From JAJFFW01 sp039187035 (GTDB lineage: Bacteria; Pseudomonadota; Alphaproteobacteria; Caulobacterales; Parvularculaceae), in the NCBI GenBank assembly GCA_039187035.1, contig JBCCZS010000005.1, forward strand, positions 1 to 40,772: a stretch of DNA of 40,772 bases, read 5' to 3'. This document shows positions 7,968 to 17,692 of the stretch, in pieces. A program made the translations under genes and the position numbers. The notes under the pieces were generated by a model. The model ran no database searches. It saw only the letters and a program-made list of their open reading frames with translations, and had not been told where the DNA came from. The first letter of the stretch is position 1. The number at the start of each line of letters is the position of its first letter.

Positions 7968-8753
7968 ATGATCGAATTCGTTCTCGAACGCTACAATTAT
8001 TGGATCTTCATCATCCTGATGATGACGGGTCTCTATATCGTCATCAGCCGCGGCAATCTCGTTAAAAAAATCATTGGACTGAACGTTTTCCAGACGTCCG
8101 TTTTCATCTTTTATATCTCCATCGGCAAAATCGTCGGCGGCACCGCCCCGATTTTCATTGAAGGCCATGGCGGCGGGCATGGGCATGGGGACGACGGGCA
8201 CGGGGAGGACCACGGCGCGGCCGCCGGCGACCCTGGCGGATCGCACGCGCAGGAAAGCGCCGGCCTCCACGACGCCCCCGCGAACGACGCGGCCCCTGCG
8301 GCCTATTCGGTAGGAGCGCCCGCGTCGGACGACGCAAGCGGGGACGCCGGCGAGGCCGCGAGCCTGCACGTCGTCAACGCCGTCGGGGTCGACGCCGAGG
8401 AGACCGCAAACGCGCTGTTGGCGGCCGACGCCGCCCCGATCTTTGCAGCGGCTGAAAACGCCGACGCGACGCCGACAGCCGGAGGCGCGCATGGGGCCGA
8501 GAGCGCGCATGGCGTCGACGGCGCGCACGGGGCCGCCGAGGCCGTTGCGGACGTCGTTTACACCAACCCCCTGCCGCACGTGTTGATCCTCACCGCGATC
8601 GTCGTCGGCATCGCCACCACCTCCGTCGGCCTCGCCCTCGCCGTGCGCATCCGCGAGGCCTACGGAACGATCGAGGAAGACGAATTGAACGTCGACGACC
8701 AAATCGCCGAATTCGGCCACGCCGCCGGCGACGCGGAGGGCGCGCCGACGTGA
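7968..8753 (+). CDS. mrpC: Na+/H+ antiporter subunit C (MrpC/MnhC) with large His-rich insertion
   Basis: 261 residues, more than twice the normal ~115. The NuoK-like helices are intact: helix 1 (11-27), helix 2 (36-58, ending 'I-G-K-I-V-G-G-T-A-P-I-F') and helix 3 (203-227, 'D/N-P-L-P-H-V-L-I-L-T-A-I-V-V-G-I-A'). Between residues ~65 and ~197 sits an insertion of about 130 residues. It is rich in Ala, Gly, Asp and Glu and has 11 His, densest at 67-101. It lies in the loop that joins helices 2 and 3. Metal binding or pH sensing is inference. The reading frame and GC are even across the insertion, so this is not a frameshift. Confidence 0.92.
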   Translation: MIEFVLERYNYWIFIILMMTGLYIVISRGNLVKKIIGLNVFQTSVFIFYISIGKIVGGTAPIFIEGHGGGHGHGDDGHGEDHGAAAGDPGGSHAQESAGLHDAPANDAAPAAYSVGAPASDDASGDAGEAASLHVVNAVGVDAEETANALLAADAAPIFAAAENADATPTAGGAHGAESAHGVDGAHGAAEAVADVVYTNPLPHVLILTAIVVGIATTSVGLALAVRIREAYGTIEEDELNVDDQIAEFGHAAGDAEGAPT

Positions 8754-10246
8754 CGTTCCTCGACCAACTGCCCGTCCTGCCGATCGTCGTCCCGCTTTGC
8801 GCGGCGCCGATCGTCATCCTGCTGCCGGCGGGCCGCGCGCCGTGGGTCGTCTCGACGCTCGTCGTTTGGACGACGTTTTATTTGTGCGCGCGCCTCCTCG
8901 CCGCGGTGCCGGACGGCGGCGCCCTGTCCTATGCGCTCGGCGATTGGGCCCCGCCCATCGGCATCGAATACAGAATTGATCTCGCGAACGGCATTATCCT
9001 CACGCTGGTCTCGGGGATCGCGTCTCTCGTCCTGCCGTTCTCGTTCAACAGCATAAAATCCGAGATCGACGACCGTCAGCTATCGAACTTTTTCGGCGCG
9101 CTCCTCATCTGCATGACCGGCCTGATGGGCGTTGCGATCACCGGCGACGCGTTCAACGTCTTCGTGTTTCTCGAGATCTCGTCGCTATCGACCTATGCGC
9201 TGATCGCGCTCGGGGCGCGCGCCGACCGCCGGGCCCTGACGGCGTCGTTCAATTACCTCGTGATGGGCACGATCGGCGCGACGTTCTTCGTCATCGGCAT
9301 CGGGCTTTTGTATCAAGCGACCGGCACGCTCAATATGGCGGACTTACACGCCAAGCTCGCCGGTCAAGACAATCGCGTCGTTCAGGCCGGCTTCGCTTTT
9401 ATTATCGTCGGCATGGGCCTGAAAGCGGCGATGTTCCCGATCCACCTGTGGCTGCCGAACGCGTACACCTACGCCCCGTCCGCGGTTTCGGCGTTCGTCG
9501 CCGCGACGGCGACGAAGGTCGCGATCTACGTCCTGGTGCGGTTCATTTACACCGTATACGGCCTCGACTTTTCGTTCATGCAGGAGGCGTTCCTTTACAT
9601 CTTCCTGCCGATCGGGATCGTCGGGATGTTCGGCGCCTCGACGGTCGCGATCTTCCAGGAGGACGTCAAACGCCTCCTTGCTTACTCGTCCGTCGGACAG
9701 ATCGGCTACATCCTGTTGGGGATCGGTCTCGGCACGCAGGCGGGCCTCTCCGCCGCGCTGGTCCATCTGGTCAACCACGGCCTGATGAAAGGCGCGCTCT
9801 TCATGGCGGTCGCCTGCGTCGTTTACCGGCTCGGCTCGAAAAACTGCCACGCGTTCGAAGGCCTTGCGCGGCGCATGCCGTTCACCGCGGCCGCGTTCAT
9901 TTTCTCCGGACTGTCGTTGATCGGCGTGCCGCTCACCGTCGGGTTCGTCTCCAAATGGCAGCTCCTGAAAGCAAGCTTTGAAGCGGACTACGCGTTCGTG
10001 GGCTTCCTGATCGTCGCGAGCTCGTTCCTGGCGGTCATTTATGTCGGCCGCATCGTCGAGTTGATCCTCCTGCGCCCGGCGCCGACGGAGGGGCCCTATG
10101 CCGGCGACGTCAAAGAGGCCCCGGCGCTGATGGTCGTCCCGATGCTGCTGCTCGTCGCGGCCAACATCTATTTCGGCGTGCAGACGGAATTCACCGCCTC
10201 GATCGCGGACGCCGCCGCCGCGGCGTTGACCTCGGGAGCGCGCTGA
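8750..10246 (+). CDS. mrpD: Na+/H+ antiporter subunit D (MrpD/MnhD), proton-pump type
   Basis: 498 residues from a GTG at 8750 that overlaps the mrpC stop by four bases. About 14 helices of the NuoL/M/N family. The residues of the proton path are present: Glu142 in 'F-L-E-I-S-S-L-S', Lys225 in 'G-L-K-A-A-M-F-P-I-H-L-W-L-P', Lys256 in 'A-T-K-V-A-I-Y' and Lys402 in 'F-V-S-K-W'. It is the core cation/proton-translocating subunit, equivalent to MbhH. The next gene encodes a second homologue one base further on. Confidence 0.93.
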   Translation: MTFLDQLPVLPIVVPLCAAPIVILLPAGRAPWVVSTLVVWTTFYLCARLLAAVPDGGALSYALGDWAPPIGIEYRIDLANGIILTLVSGIASLVLPFSFNSIKSEIDDRQLSNFFGALLICMTGLMGVAITGDAFNVFVFLEISSLSTYALIALGARADRRALTASFNYLVMGTIGATFFVIGIGLLYQATGTLNMADLHAKLAGQDNRVVQAGFAFIIVGMGLKAAMFPIHLWLPNAYTYAPSAVSAFVAATATKVAIYVLVRFIYTVYGLDFSFMQEAFLYIFLPIGIVGMFGASTVAIFQEDVKRLLAYSSVGQIGYILLGIGLGTQAGLSAALVHLVNHGLMKGALFMAVACVVYRLGSKNCHAFEGLARRMPFTAAAFIFSGLSLIGVPLTVGFVSKWQLLKASFEADYAFVGFLIVASSFLAVIYVGRIVELILLRPAPTEGPYAGDVKEAPALMVVPMLLLVAANIYFGVQTEFTASIADAAAAALTSGAR

Positions 10247-10247
10247 C

Positions 10248-11764
<1,517 letters not shown>

Positions 11765-11768
<4 letters not shown>

Positions 11769-12004
11769 GCGACGCCCCCGCAGACGCCGGCTGGTCGCTC
11801 CGCGCAGCGCTCGTCATTTTCGGCGGGCTAATGGCCGTCGTCGTGCTCGTCATCGCCGTCGGCGTACGGATTTTCGATCGCTTTGACACCGTCACTGAGC
11901 TCTTAATCGGCGCGATCGTGTTTATTACGGTCGCCGGGCTCAACGGCGCCGTCATCTGGTATTTGCATTCCATGTCGCCGAAACGGGAGGGCGAGGATGG
12001 CTGA
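11765..12004 (+). CDS. small two-helix membrane protein of the antiporter operon
   Basis: 79 residues from a GTG at 11765 in a GTGA overlap with the upstream stop. Two membrane helices are predicted, about 13-36 and 42-66, with a short acidic N-terminus and a charged C-terminus. I do not recognise a family. Four-base overlap upstream and eight-base overlap downstream place it firmly in the translational unit of the antiporter, so a small accessory or assembly subunit is the reasonable inference. Confidence 0.75.
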
Positions 12005-12287
12005 TCACCCGGACGTGCCGGAAAGCGAACGCGACGCGCCCGGCTGGGCGGAGAACAAAGACTTCATCCGCCTGTTTCTCATCGGCTTGGCGGCGGCCTC
12101 CATCCTCGCCGCGCTCGCCGGCTTCGTGCCGGCCTGGCAGAAAAAGCACCCGCATTTCCCAGCCGAAGAGATCCCCGTTTTCTTCGCGTTCTGGGGCTTT
12201 GCGTCCTTCATGTTCATCGTGCTCGTCGGTCAGCACTTGCGCAAATTCGTGAGCCGCGAGGAGAGCTATTATGACGACCGCGAATAA
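11997..12287 (+). CDS. small two-helix membrane protein of the antiporter operon
   Basis: 96 residues from the ATG at 11997, with GGGAGGGCGAGG just upstream. An acidic N-terminus (1-22) precedes a helix at about 25-46. A loop with 'W-Q-K-K-H-P-H-F-P-A-E-E-I-P' follows, then a helix at 60-80 and a charged end. The loop motif with two His and a Pro between two helices is distinctive, but I do not recognise the family. It overlaps the neighbouring genes by 8 and 17 bases. Probably an accessory subunit with the 79-residue protein. Confidence 0.78.
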   Translation: MADHPDVPESERDAPGWAENKDFIRLFLIGLAAASILAALAGFVPAWQKKHPHFPAEEIPVFFAFWGFASFMFIVLVGQHLRKFVSREESYYDDRE

Positions 12288-14040
12288 TCTGTTCGCCGCG
12301 CTCATCCTAAACCCGGCGATCTTGTTGACCGTCGGCGCGATCGCCGCGGCGGCGACGCCGGCGTCGGCACGCCGCTACATTATGCTGGCGGCCGTCGGCG
12401 GCAGCGCGCTGCAATTGTCGCTGCTCGGCCTCGGCGATTACGGCGCCCTGACGATCTTCGGCAAAGACGTCGTCATGCTGCGGATCGACCCGCTATCGCG
12501 CATATTCGCCGTCGTCTTCCACATCGCCGTCGCGCTCAACGTTATTTATGCGTGGCACGAGAAAAGCCGCGCGCAGGACTTCGCGACCCTCGCCTACCCG
12601 GCGTCCGCGCTCGGCGGGGTCCTCGCCGGCGACTTCATCACGCTGTTCGTGTGGTGGGAGATCGCGGCGATTACGTCCGTGTTCCTCGTGTGGGCGCCCG
12701 GAACGCGCGCGACCTATTTGTCCGGCATCCGCTATCTCGCGGTGCAAATCCTGTCCGGCGTGTTGTTGCTCGGCGCGGTGGTGTTGATTTACCGCGAGAC
12801 CGGCTCGCTCATGTTCGAGTATGTGGGCCTGCGCGATGCGGACGGCGCGGTTAAATTCTCCGGCCTCGTCTTATTCCTGGCGTTCGGCGTGAAGAGCGCC
12901 TTCCCGCTCCTGCATAACTGGGTGCAGGACGCCTACCCCAAGTCGACCCTGTCGGGGACGATCGTCCTGTCGGTCTTTACGACGAAACTCGCCGTGTACT
13001 CGCTCGCGCGCGGTTTCCCGGGGACGACGGAGCTCGTTTATATCGGCGCGGTGATGACGATCTTCCCGATCTTCTTCGCCCTGATCGAAAACGATTTGCG
13101 CAAAGTTCTGTGCTATTCGATCAACAACCAGGTTGGCTTTATGGTGATCGGCGTCGGCGTCGGTTCGGCCGCCGCGTTGAACGGCGCCGTCGGCTACGCG
13201 TTCACGAACATCATCTTTGAGAGCCTTTTGTTCATGGCGGTCGGCGCGGCGATGTATCGGACCGGGTCGTCGAAAGCGCTCGACCTCGGCGGGCTCTATA
13301 AATTTATGCCGATTACGATGGTGTTCGCGGTCATCGGCGCCCTGTCGATTTCCGCGTTTCCCGGGTTCGCGGGCTTCGTCACCAAAGGGCTCATCATCGA
13401 CGGGGCGGCGGAAAGCCATATTCCGTTTGATTTCGTCATTTGGGGCGTCTTGCTCTTTGCGTCGGCGGGCGTCCTTGAGCACGCGGGTATTAAGATCCCC
13501 TATTTCACGTTCTTCAACACGAACCACGCACCGCCGAAGCGCGTTTTCGTGCAGGAAAAAACCCCGCCGACCATGATGCTCGCGATGGGAATCTCAGCGA
13601 CGCTGTGCATTCTGATCGGCCTCTTCCCGGAACCGCTCTACGCGCTGATGCCCAACCAGGAGCAAATCAAAGAGTACCATCCGTACTCGGCCTACCATAT
13701 CGTCGAACAGCTCCAGCTGCTCTTGTGGGCCGTCCTCGCCTTCGCCGTCCTCATCATCATGAAATGGTATCCGGCCGAAGTCCCGTCGACCAATCTCGAT
13801 ACGGACTGGTTTTATCGCATCCCGGGGCGGGCCTTTCTCGGCTGGGCGTCGGCGGCGACGGGCGCGGTCTGGAACGGGGCGTGGTCGATCGCCCTGTCGC
13901 GGGTCAACGCGGTCATGGCGCGCGTTTACGCGTTCCACGGGCCGGAAGGACAAATGGCCCGCTCCTGGCCCATCGGCTTTATGGCGATGTGGACCGCCGT
14001 CGTCCTCGGCTTCACGCTTGTCCTGGCGTTCGTCGCCTAA
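12271..14040 (+). CDS. third proton-conducting antiporter subunit (Na+/H+ antiporter subunit D family)
   Basis: 589 residues, longer than the other two D-type subunits because of ~120 extra C-terminal residues with two more helices (about 480-498 and 567-588). Proton-path residues are kept: Glu130 ('V-W-W-E-I-A-A-I-T'), Lys208 ('F-G-V-K-S-A-F-P-L-L-H-N-W-V'), Lys239 ('T-T-K-L-A-V-Y') and Lys372 ('F-V-T-K-G-L-I'). 'H-N-W-V-Q-D-A-Y-P-K' instead of the usual 'H-x-W-L-P-x-A' marks it as a separate subfamily. Last gene of the operon; the next gene is 66 bases on. Confidence 0.9.
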   Translation: MTTANNLFAALILNPAILLTVGAIAAAATPASARRYIMLAAVGGSALQLSLLGLGDYGALTIFGKDVVMLRIDPLSRIFAVVFHIAVALNVIYAWHEKSRAQDFATLAYPASALGGVLAGDFITLFVWWEIAAITSVFLVWAPGTRATYLSGIRYLAVQILSGVLLLGAVVLIYRETGSLMFEYVGLRDADGAVKFSGLVLFLAFGVKSAFPLLHNWVQDAYPKSTLSGTIVLSVFTTKLAVYSLARGFPGTTELVYIGAVMTIFPIFFALIENDLRKVLCYSINNQVGFMVIGVGVGSAAALNGAVGYAFTNIIFESLLFMAVGAAMYRTGSSKALDLGGLYKFMPITMVFAVIGALSISAFPGFAGFVTKGLIIDGAAESHIPFDFVIWGVLLFASAGVLEHAGIKIPYFTFFNTNHAPPKRVFVQEKTPPTMMLAMGISATLCILIGLFPEPLYALMPNQEQIKEYHPYSAYHIVEQLQLLLWAVLAFAVLIIMKWYPAEVPSTNLDTDWFYRIPGRAFLGWASAATGAVWNGAWSIALSRVNAVMARVYAFHGPEGQMARSWPIGFMAMWTAVVLGFTLVLAFVA

Positions 14041-14106
14041 GCGGGCCTTGCGGCGCGCGCGGCGACATGGTCCGTTCGCACGCGTAACGACAATGGGCGG
14101 CGTTCT

Positions 14107-15165
14107 ATGGGGCAGTCATTTTTTATCGCGGGTCTGGCGGCGTTGGCGACGATCGCCGCGGCCCGCGCCGACGTCCTGACCGAGGCCGAACGCGCGGCGG
14201 TCGGCGACGCGGCGGCGGCCTCGCCGACCCTAGCCGGCGCGGTTCTCGTCGGCGACGCGACGGGCGCGAACAGTTTCGTCCCGGTGGGCGTCGATCCGGC
14301 GGACGGCGCGCCCTACGCGCCGGACGATACGTGGCGCTGGGCTTCGGTCACCAAACAGATCCTCGCCGTCCTCGTCATGCAAGACGTCGAAGCCGGGCGC
14401 TACGGGCTTGACGCCTCGCTCGGCGACGTCGCGCCGGAATTCTCCGTACCCGGCGCTGAGGCGGTCACCGTTGAAGATTTGCTGCGCCATACGTCCGGCC
14501 TCGGCGCACCCGCGGCGCTTCCGGCGTCAACCGACGTCGACCCGGTCGCCCATTGCGCCGTCAAACGGCGCGCAAAACCGAAGACCCGTTTCGCCTATAA
14601 CAATTGCGACTTCGTGCTTCTGGGCGCGATCACCGAGCGCGCGAACGGTCGGCCGTGGCCGGACCTTCTCCGGTCGCGCATTTTCGAACCGGCGGGCATG
14701 GCGGGAACGCGCGTCGCGACGGCGCTCGGCGAGGACGGCGCCGTCACCGGGTACGTCGCCGAAGGTCAACCGGAAGACGCAACGCACCCGGCGCTCTACG
14801 GTGCGGCCGCAGCCCTTTACGGACCGCCCGCCGACCTCGTCCGCTTCAACGCGGCGCTCGCCGGCGGCCGGCTTCTGGGCGCGGCCGCACGCGCGCAGTT
14901 GTGGGACGGCGATCCCGCATTCGGCTACGTCGCGCTCGGCGCGTGGAGTTTTGAAGCCCCGCTGGCTGGTTGCACGGGCCCCTTACGCCTTATCGAAAGG
15001 CGCGGCGCGGTCGGCGGCGTACAGGCGCGCAACTTCATCGCGCCGGACCGCGGGCGCTCCGTCGTCATCTTCGCAAACCGCGCCGACCAGGACTTCGGCG
15101 AGGTGTGGATGGGGGCGGGTCTGTCGTACGACGTGCTCGCCGCCGCGTTATGCGCCGCCGGCTGA
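14107..15165 (+). CDS. secreted serine hydrolase, beta-lactamase/class C penicillin-binding family
   Basis: 352 residues with a cleavable signal peptide (1-21, ending A-R-A). The active-site pattern S-x-x-K is Ser80-Val-Thr-Lys83, and the Y-x-N motif is Tyr164-Asn-Asn166. 'V-E-D-L-L-R-H-T-S-G-L' (122-132) is a strong family signature. Family members include esterases, D-aminopeptidases and beta-lactamases; the substrate cannot be told. Cys150 and Cys167 are close and could form a disulfide in the periplasm. It is 66 bases after the antiporter operon on the same strand and may be read through from it. Confidence 0.88.
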   Translation: MGQSFFIAGLAALATIAAARADVLTEAERAAVGDAAAASPTLAGAVLVGDATGANSFVPVGVDPADGAPYAPDDTWRWASVTKQILAVLVMQDVEAGRYGLDASLGDVAPEFSVPGAEAVTVEDLLRHTSGLGAPAALPASTDVDPVAHCAVKRRAKPKTRFAYNNCDFVLLGAITERANGRPWPDLLRSRIFEPAGMAGTRVATALGEDGAVTGYVAEGQPEDATHPALYGAAAALYGPPADLVRFNAALAGGRLLGAAARAQLWDGDPAFGYVALGAWSFEAPLAGCTGPLRLIERRGAVGGVQARNFIAPDRGRSVVIFANRADQDFGEVWMGAGLSYDVLAAALCAAG

Positions 15166-15188
15166 ACGCCGCCCCCGCGCGCCGACGG

Positions 15189-16082
15189 CTAGGCGCCGGC
15201 GGGTGCGGCTTCGGCGGCGAGCGCCGGCTCGATGAAAGCGTCGAATTCGGCCCAAAATGCGTCCCGAACCTCATCGCGTTCCATCATGATCTCATGCAAC
15301 GCGTCGGCGATAATCCGCCGCGTGATCAACGGCGAGCGCGCGTCGAGTTCGGCGTGGCTTTCATTATCGACGATGACGTCTTTTTCGCCGCTTACGATCA
15401 ATGTCGGCGTCACGAGCTGATCGAGACGGCCCGGCGCGTGGAGATCTTGCTCCGTATCAAGAGCGGCGCGCAGCCAGCCGAATGTCGGCTCGCCGAGGGC
15501 CGCGTCCGGGTCGGCCTCTTTAAGGCGCCGGAACCGGTCGTGCCGCGCGGGGTCGGAGGTGAACAAATTACCCTCGAACGTCTCGGAATGGTCGGGCCCG
15601 GCGGGGAGCGTCGCGCCGGTCAGTCCGGCGGCCGCAACGCCGCGCACCAAAAGCGGCACGCCCAGCCGGCGCAACGTCGGAGCGTAAATCCGCGTCATCG
15701 GCGCGCACAAAACGGCCGCGACGAACGTCCGATCGCCGTCGGCGAGGCGTTGGAGACACGGCGCCCCGCCCATCGAATGGGTCAGCAAAATATAGGGACC
15801 GCGAAAGCGCGGCTTGACGAGCCCCTCGATCAGACGATCGAAATCGTCTCGAAAGACGGCGAAGTCCTCGACGTGTCCTTTCGCGCGATCGGGCAACGGT
15901 CGGTCCGAAAGCCCTTGGCCGCGCCAATCCTTTGTGACGACCGCAAACCCCCGATCCGTTAACTCACGGACCACCTCGAAGTACTTTTCGATAAACTCCG
16001 TACGCCCGGAAACGAGCACGACGCATCCGCGCGCCGGGCGCTCGCTCGGAAAGACGGCCGCGCGCACCGCGCCGCCGTCCAC
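15189..16082 (-). CDS. alpha/beta hydrolase, serine aminopeptidase S33 / monoacylglycerol-lipase type
   Basis: 297 residues from the GTG at 16082. 'G-R-T-E-F-I-E-K-Y-F-E-V-V', 'D-W-R-G-Q-G-L-S-D-R' and the nucleophile elbow 'T-H-S-M-G-G' (Ser103) identify a Hydrolase_4 lipase. Asp is in 'S-G-E-K-D-V-I-V-D' and His in 'A-L-H-E-I-M-M'. Cytoplasmic; probably hydrolyses monoacylglycerols or lysophospholipids. The conserved-looking frame continues upstream of the GTG for 22 codons, to an ATA at 16148 that has a well-placed GGAG but is not a normal start (see findings). It sits directly behind the SCP2-like gene and probably forms an operon with it. Confidence 0.85.
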   Translation of the reverse strand: MDGGAVRAAVFPSERPARGCVVLVSGRTEFIEKYFEVVRELTDRGFAVVTKDWRGQGLSDRPLPDRAKGHVEDFAVFRDDFDRLIEGLVKPRFRGPYILLTHSMGGAPCLQRLADGDRTFVAAVLCAPMTRIYAPTLRRLGVPLLVRGVAAAGLTGATLPAGPDHSETFEGNLFTSDPARHDRFRRLKEADPDAALGEPTFGWLRAALDTEQDLHAPGRLDQLVTPTLIVSGEKDVIVDNESHAELDARSPLITRRIIADALHEIMMERDEVRDAFWAEFDAFIEPALAAEAAPAGA

Positions 16083-16144
16083 AGGGAAGTCGATCGCCTC
16101 TCCGCCTTCGGGAACGGGGTTATTCTCGATACGAATAAAATCGG

Positions 16145-16504
16145 CTATGTCTGGTTCTCCATAATCAGACGCGCCATCACGGCCATGTCGCCGCGGATAT
16201 CAAGGCGGCCGGAAAGGTAGGCGGCGACGAACGCGCGCTCGCCCGTTAAGACGCGCTCCATCGTCGCCGGCCCGGCGCGCCACACGCATCGGGCGGCCTC
16301 GCCGGCCGGCGCATGCGTGGAGACCGTCGGCGGCTGGCTGCGCCCATCGACCCAGAACCGGACCGGCTGATCGGCGTCGATCAGGATTTCCAGAACGCCG
16401 TCGAACGCGCGCGCGAAGGCGAATTCCGCCGCCGCGGCGAGGTCCGGCGACAAGGCCGGCGCGGCGTCGGCGTTCGACGCCTCTCCGCGGTCGGCGCCCG
16501 TCAT
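16145..16504 (-). CDS. SCP2 sterol-binding domain-like protein
   Basis: 119 residues, soluble. The C-terminal half has the SCP2 pattern: 'A-R-C-V-W-R-A-G-P-A-T-M-E-R-V-L-T-G', then 'A-Y-L-S-G-R-L-D-I-R-G-D-M-A-V-M-A-R-L'. SCP2 domains bind lipids or fatty acyl groups in a hydrophobic tunnel. Adjacent to a lipase-type hydrolase on the same strand, it may deliver or hold its lipid substrate; that link is inference. Its stop (TAG at 16145-16147) overlaps the putative upstream start of the hydrolase. Confidence 0.78.
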   Translation of the reverse strand: MTGADRGEASNADAAPALSPDLAAAAEFAFARAFDGVLEILIDADQPVRFWVDGRSQPPTVSTHAPAGEAARCVWRAGPATMERVLTGERAFVAAYLSGRLDIRGDMAVMARLIMENQT

Positions 16505-16526
16505 CGCGCGGCGTCCGCCCCGGCGG

Positions 16527-17447
16527 TCATTCCGCTGCGGGTTTGCGAAAGCGCAGCGTCATGCGGTCGCTTTCGCCGATCGCGTCATAGGCGGCGCGGT
16601 CGAAATCGGCGGCCGGCGGCTCGCCGGCGTTCGCGCTCGACCGGCGTACCGGCGGAAGCGTCCAAACGCCGAACGGATGGTCTTTCGTGTCGTTCGGGTT
16701 GGCGTTGATTTCCGAGGCCTCCTCAAAGACGAAGCCGGCTCCGGCGGCGAGCGCCATAACCGTTTCTTCCGCGACGTAGCCCGTTCGCGGGCTGACGTCC
16801 GGCCCGTCCGCGCGGTGCTCGACGACGCCGAGGACGCCGCCGGGCTTCAACGCGTCGTAAAACTGTTTGAAAGCGCTTTCGGCGTAATCGCTCGCGGTCC
16901 AGTTGTGGACGTTGCGGAACGTGACGACGACGTCCGCGCTCCCGTCCGGCGCGATGTCGCTCTCCTCGCCGCCGAGGACGGTGATGGCGACGTCCCCGTA
17001 AAGGTCGAGGTTGCTCCCGTACTTTTCTTCAAACGCCGTGATCGCGCGCGCCGTGCGCTCGCTGCGCTCCGGATCGAAATGCGCCGCCTGGTATACGCCG
17101 CCGCCTTTGCTGAGGTAGGGCGCGATGATGTTCGTATACCAACCGCCGCCGGGCCAAATCTCCACGACGTTCATCCACGGCTCGACGCCGAAAAACGTCA
17201 GCGTTTCTTTCGGATTGCGGAACGCGTCGCGCGCCTTTTCTTCCGCCGTGCGATGATCGCCGGTGATCGCCGCGTCGAGCATGTCCGCGGCGGCGGGCAT
17301 CTGCACTTCTTCCTCGGCTTCGCCTTCAGCGTTCGAGGCGGTTGCGGAGGCGGGCGCCCGGTCGGTTTCGACGGCCCCGCAAGCGGCCACAAACCCGAAA
17401 GCGGCGAACGCGCCGAAGGCGGCGAGCAGGGCGTCGGAAGACTTCAT
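16527..17447 (-). CDS. lipoprotein with predicted class I SAM-methyltransferase fold
   Basis: 306 residues from the ATG at 17447, preceded by GGAGA about 7 bases upstream. The signal peptide has a lipobox ending in Cys23 (V-A-A-C). An acidic linker is followed by a methyltransferase-like domain. Motif I is 'V-E-I-W-P-G-G-G-W-Y-T' near 95-105; later come 'V-V-V-T-F-R-N-V-H-N-W' and 'L-K-P-G-G-V-L-G-V-V-E-H-R'. This matches the predicted methyltransferase group (COG4798-like). The pairing of a lipobox with a SAM-binding fold is odd, because SAM is cytoplasmic. Divergent from hsp20. Confidence 0.82.
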   Translation of the reverse strand: MKSSDALLAAFGAFAAFGFVAACGAVETDRAPASATASNAEGEAEEEVQMPAAADMLDAAITGDHRTAEEKARDAFRNPKETLTFFGVEPWMNVVEIWPGGGWYTNIIAPYLSKGGGVYQAAHFDPERSERTARAITAFEEKYGSNLDLYGDVAITVLGGEESDIAPDGSADVVVTFRNVHNWTASDYAESAFKQFYDALKPGGVLGVVEHRADGPDVSPRTGYVAEETVMALAAGAGFVFEEASEINANPNDTKDHPFGVWTLPPVRRSSANAGEPPAADFDRAAYDAIGESDRMTLRFRKPAAE

Positions 17448-17546
17448 GGCGCAGGTCTCCAAAAAGCGTTTTAGGACAATGGGCTTTGCTTGTCGGCTTT
17501 TACCAACCGCGGGTGCGCTTCGCCACCGATTCTCGCGGCCGAAGAC

Positions 17547-17574
17547 CTTGAAAAGCGGCAAGGGGGGCCCATGT
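17547..17574 (+). promoter_or_regulatory. heat-shock sigma-32 (RpoH) promoter
   Basis: CTTGAAA at 17547-17553 (preceded by C), 13 bases, then GCCCATGT at 17567-17574. This matches the RpoH consensus CTTGAAA / CCCCATNT at all but one position with normal spacing. It reads toward hsp20, giving a leader of about 110 bases. Confidence 0.75.
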
Positions 17575-17663
17575 CGATCGTGTCGGTCGCCGTAACGGGA
17601 TCGACCGCCGCACGAAAGAGCGCGAGGCCGAACAACGGCGCGCTCGCGCGGCGCGACTGCAAC

Positions 17664-17684
17664 GCTTGCTTAACCTCAAGGAGC
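17664..17684 (+). promoter_or_regulatory. ROSE-type RNA thermometer hairpin masking the hsp20 ribosome-binding site
   Basis: In the hsp20 leader, GCTTGCTT (17664-17671) can pair with AAGGAGC (17678-17684), which is the Shine-Dalgarno sequence, across a 6-base loop. The G at 17668 bulges out and a U-G pair is next to it. This is the layout of the ROSE thermometer: 'UYGCU' opposite 'AGGA' with one bulged G. Weak pairing would melt on heating and free the ribosome-binding site nine bases before the ATG at 17693. Confidence 0.75.
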
Positions 17685-17692
17685 ACCACGCA

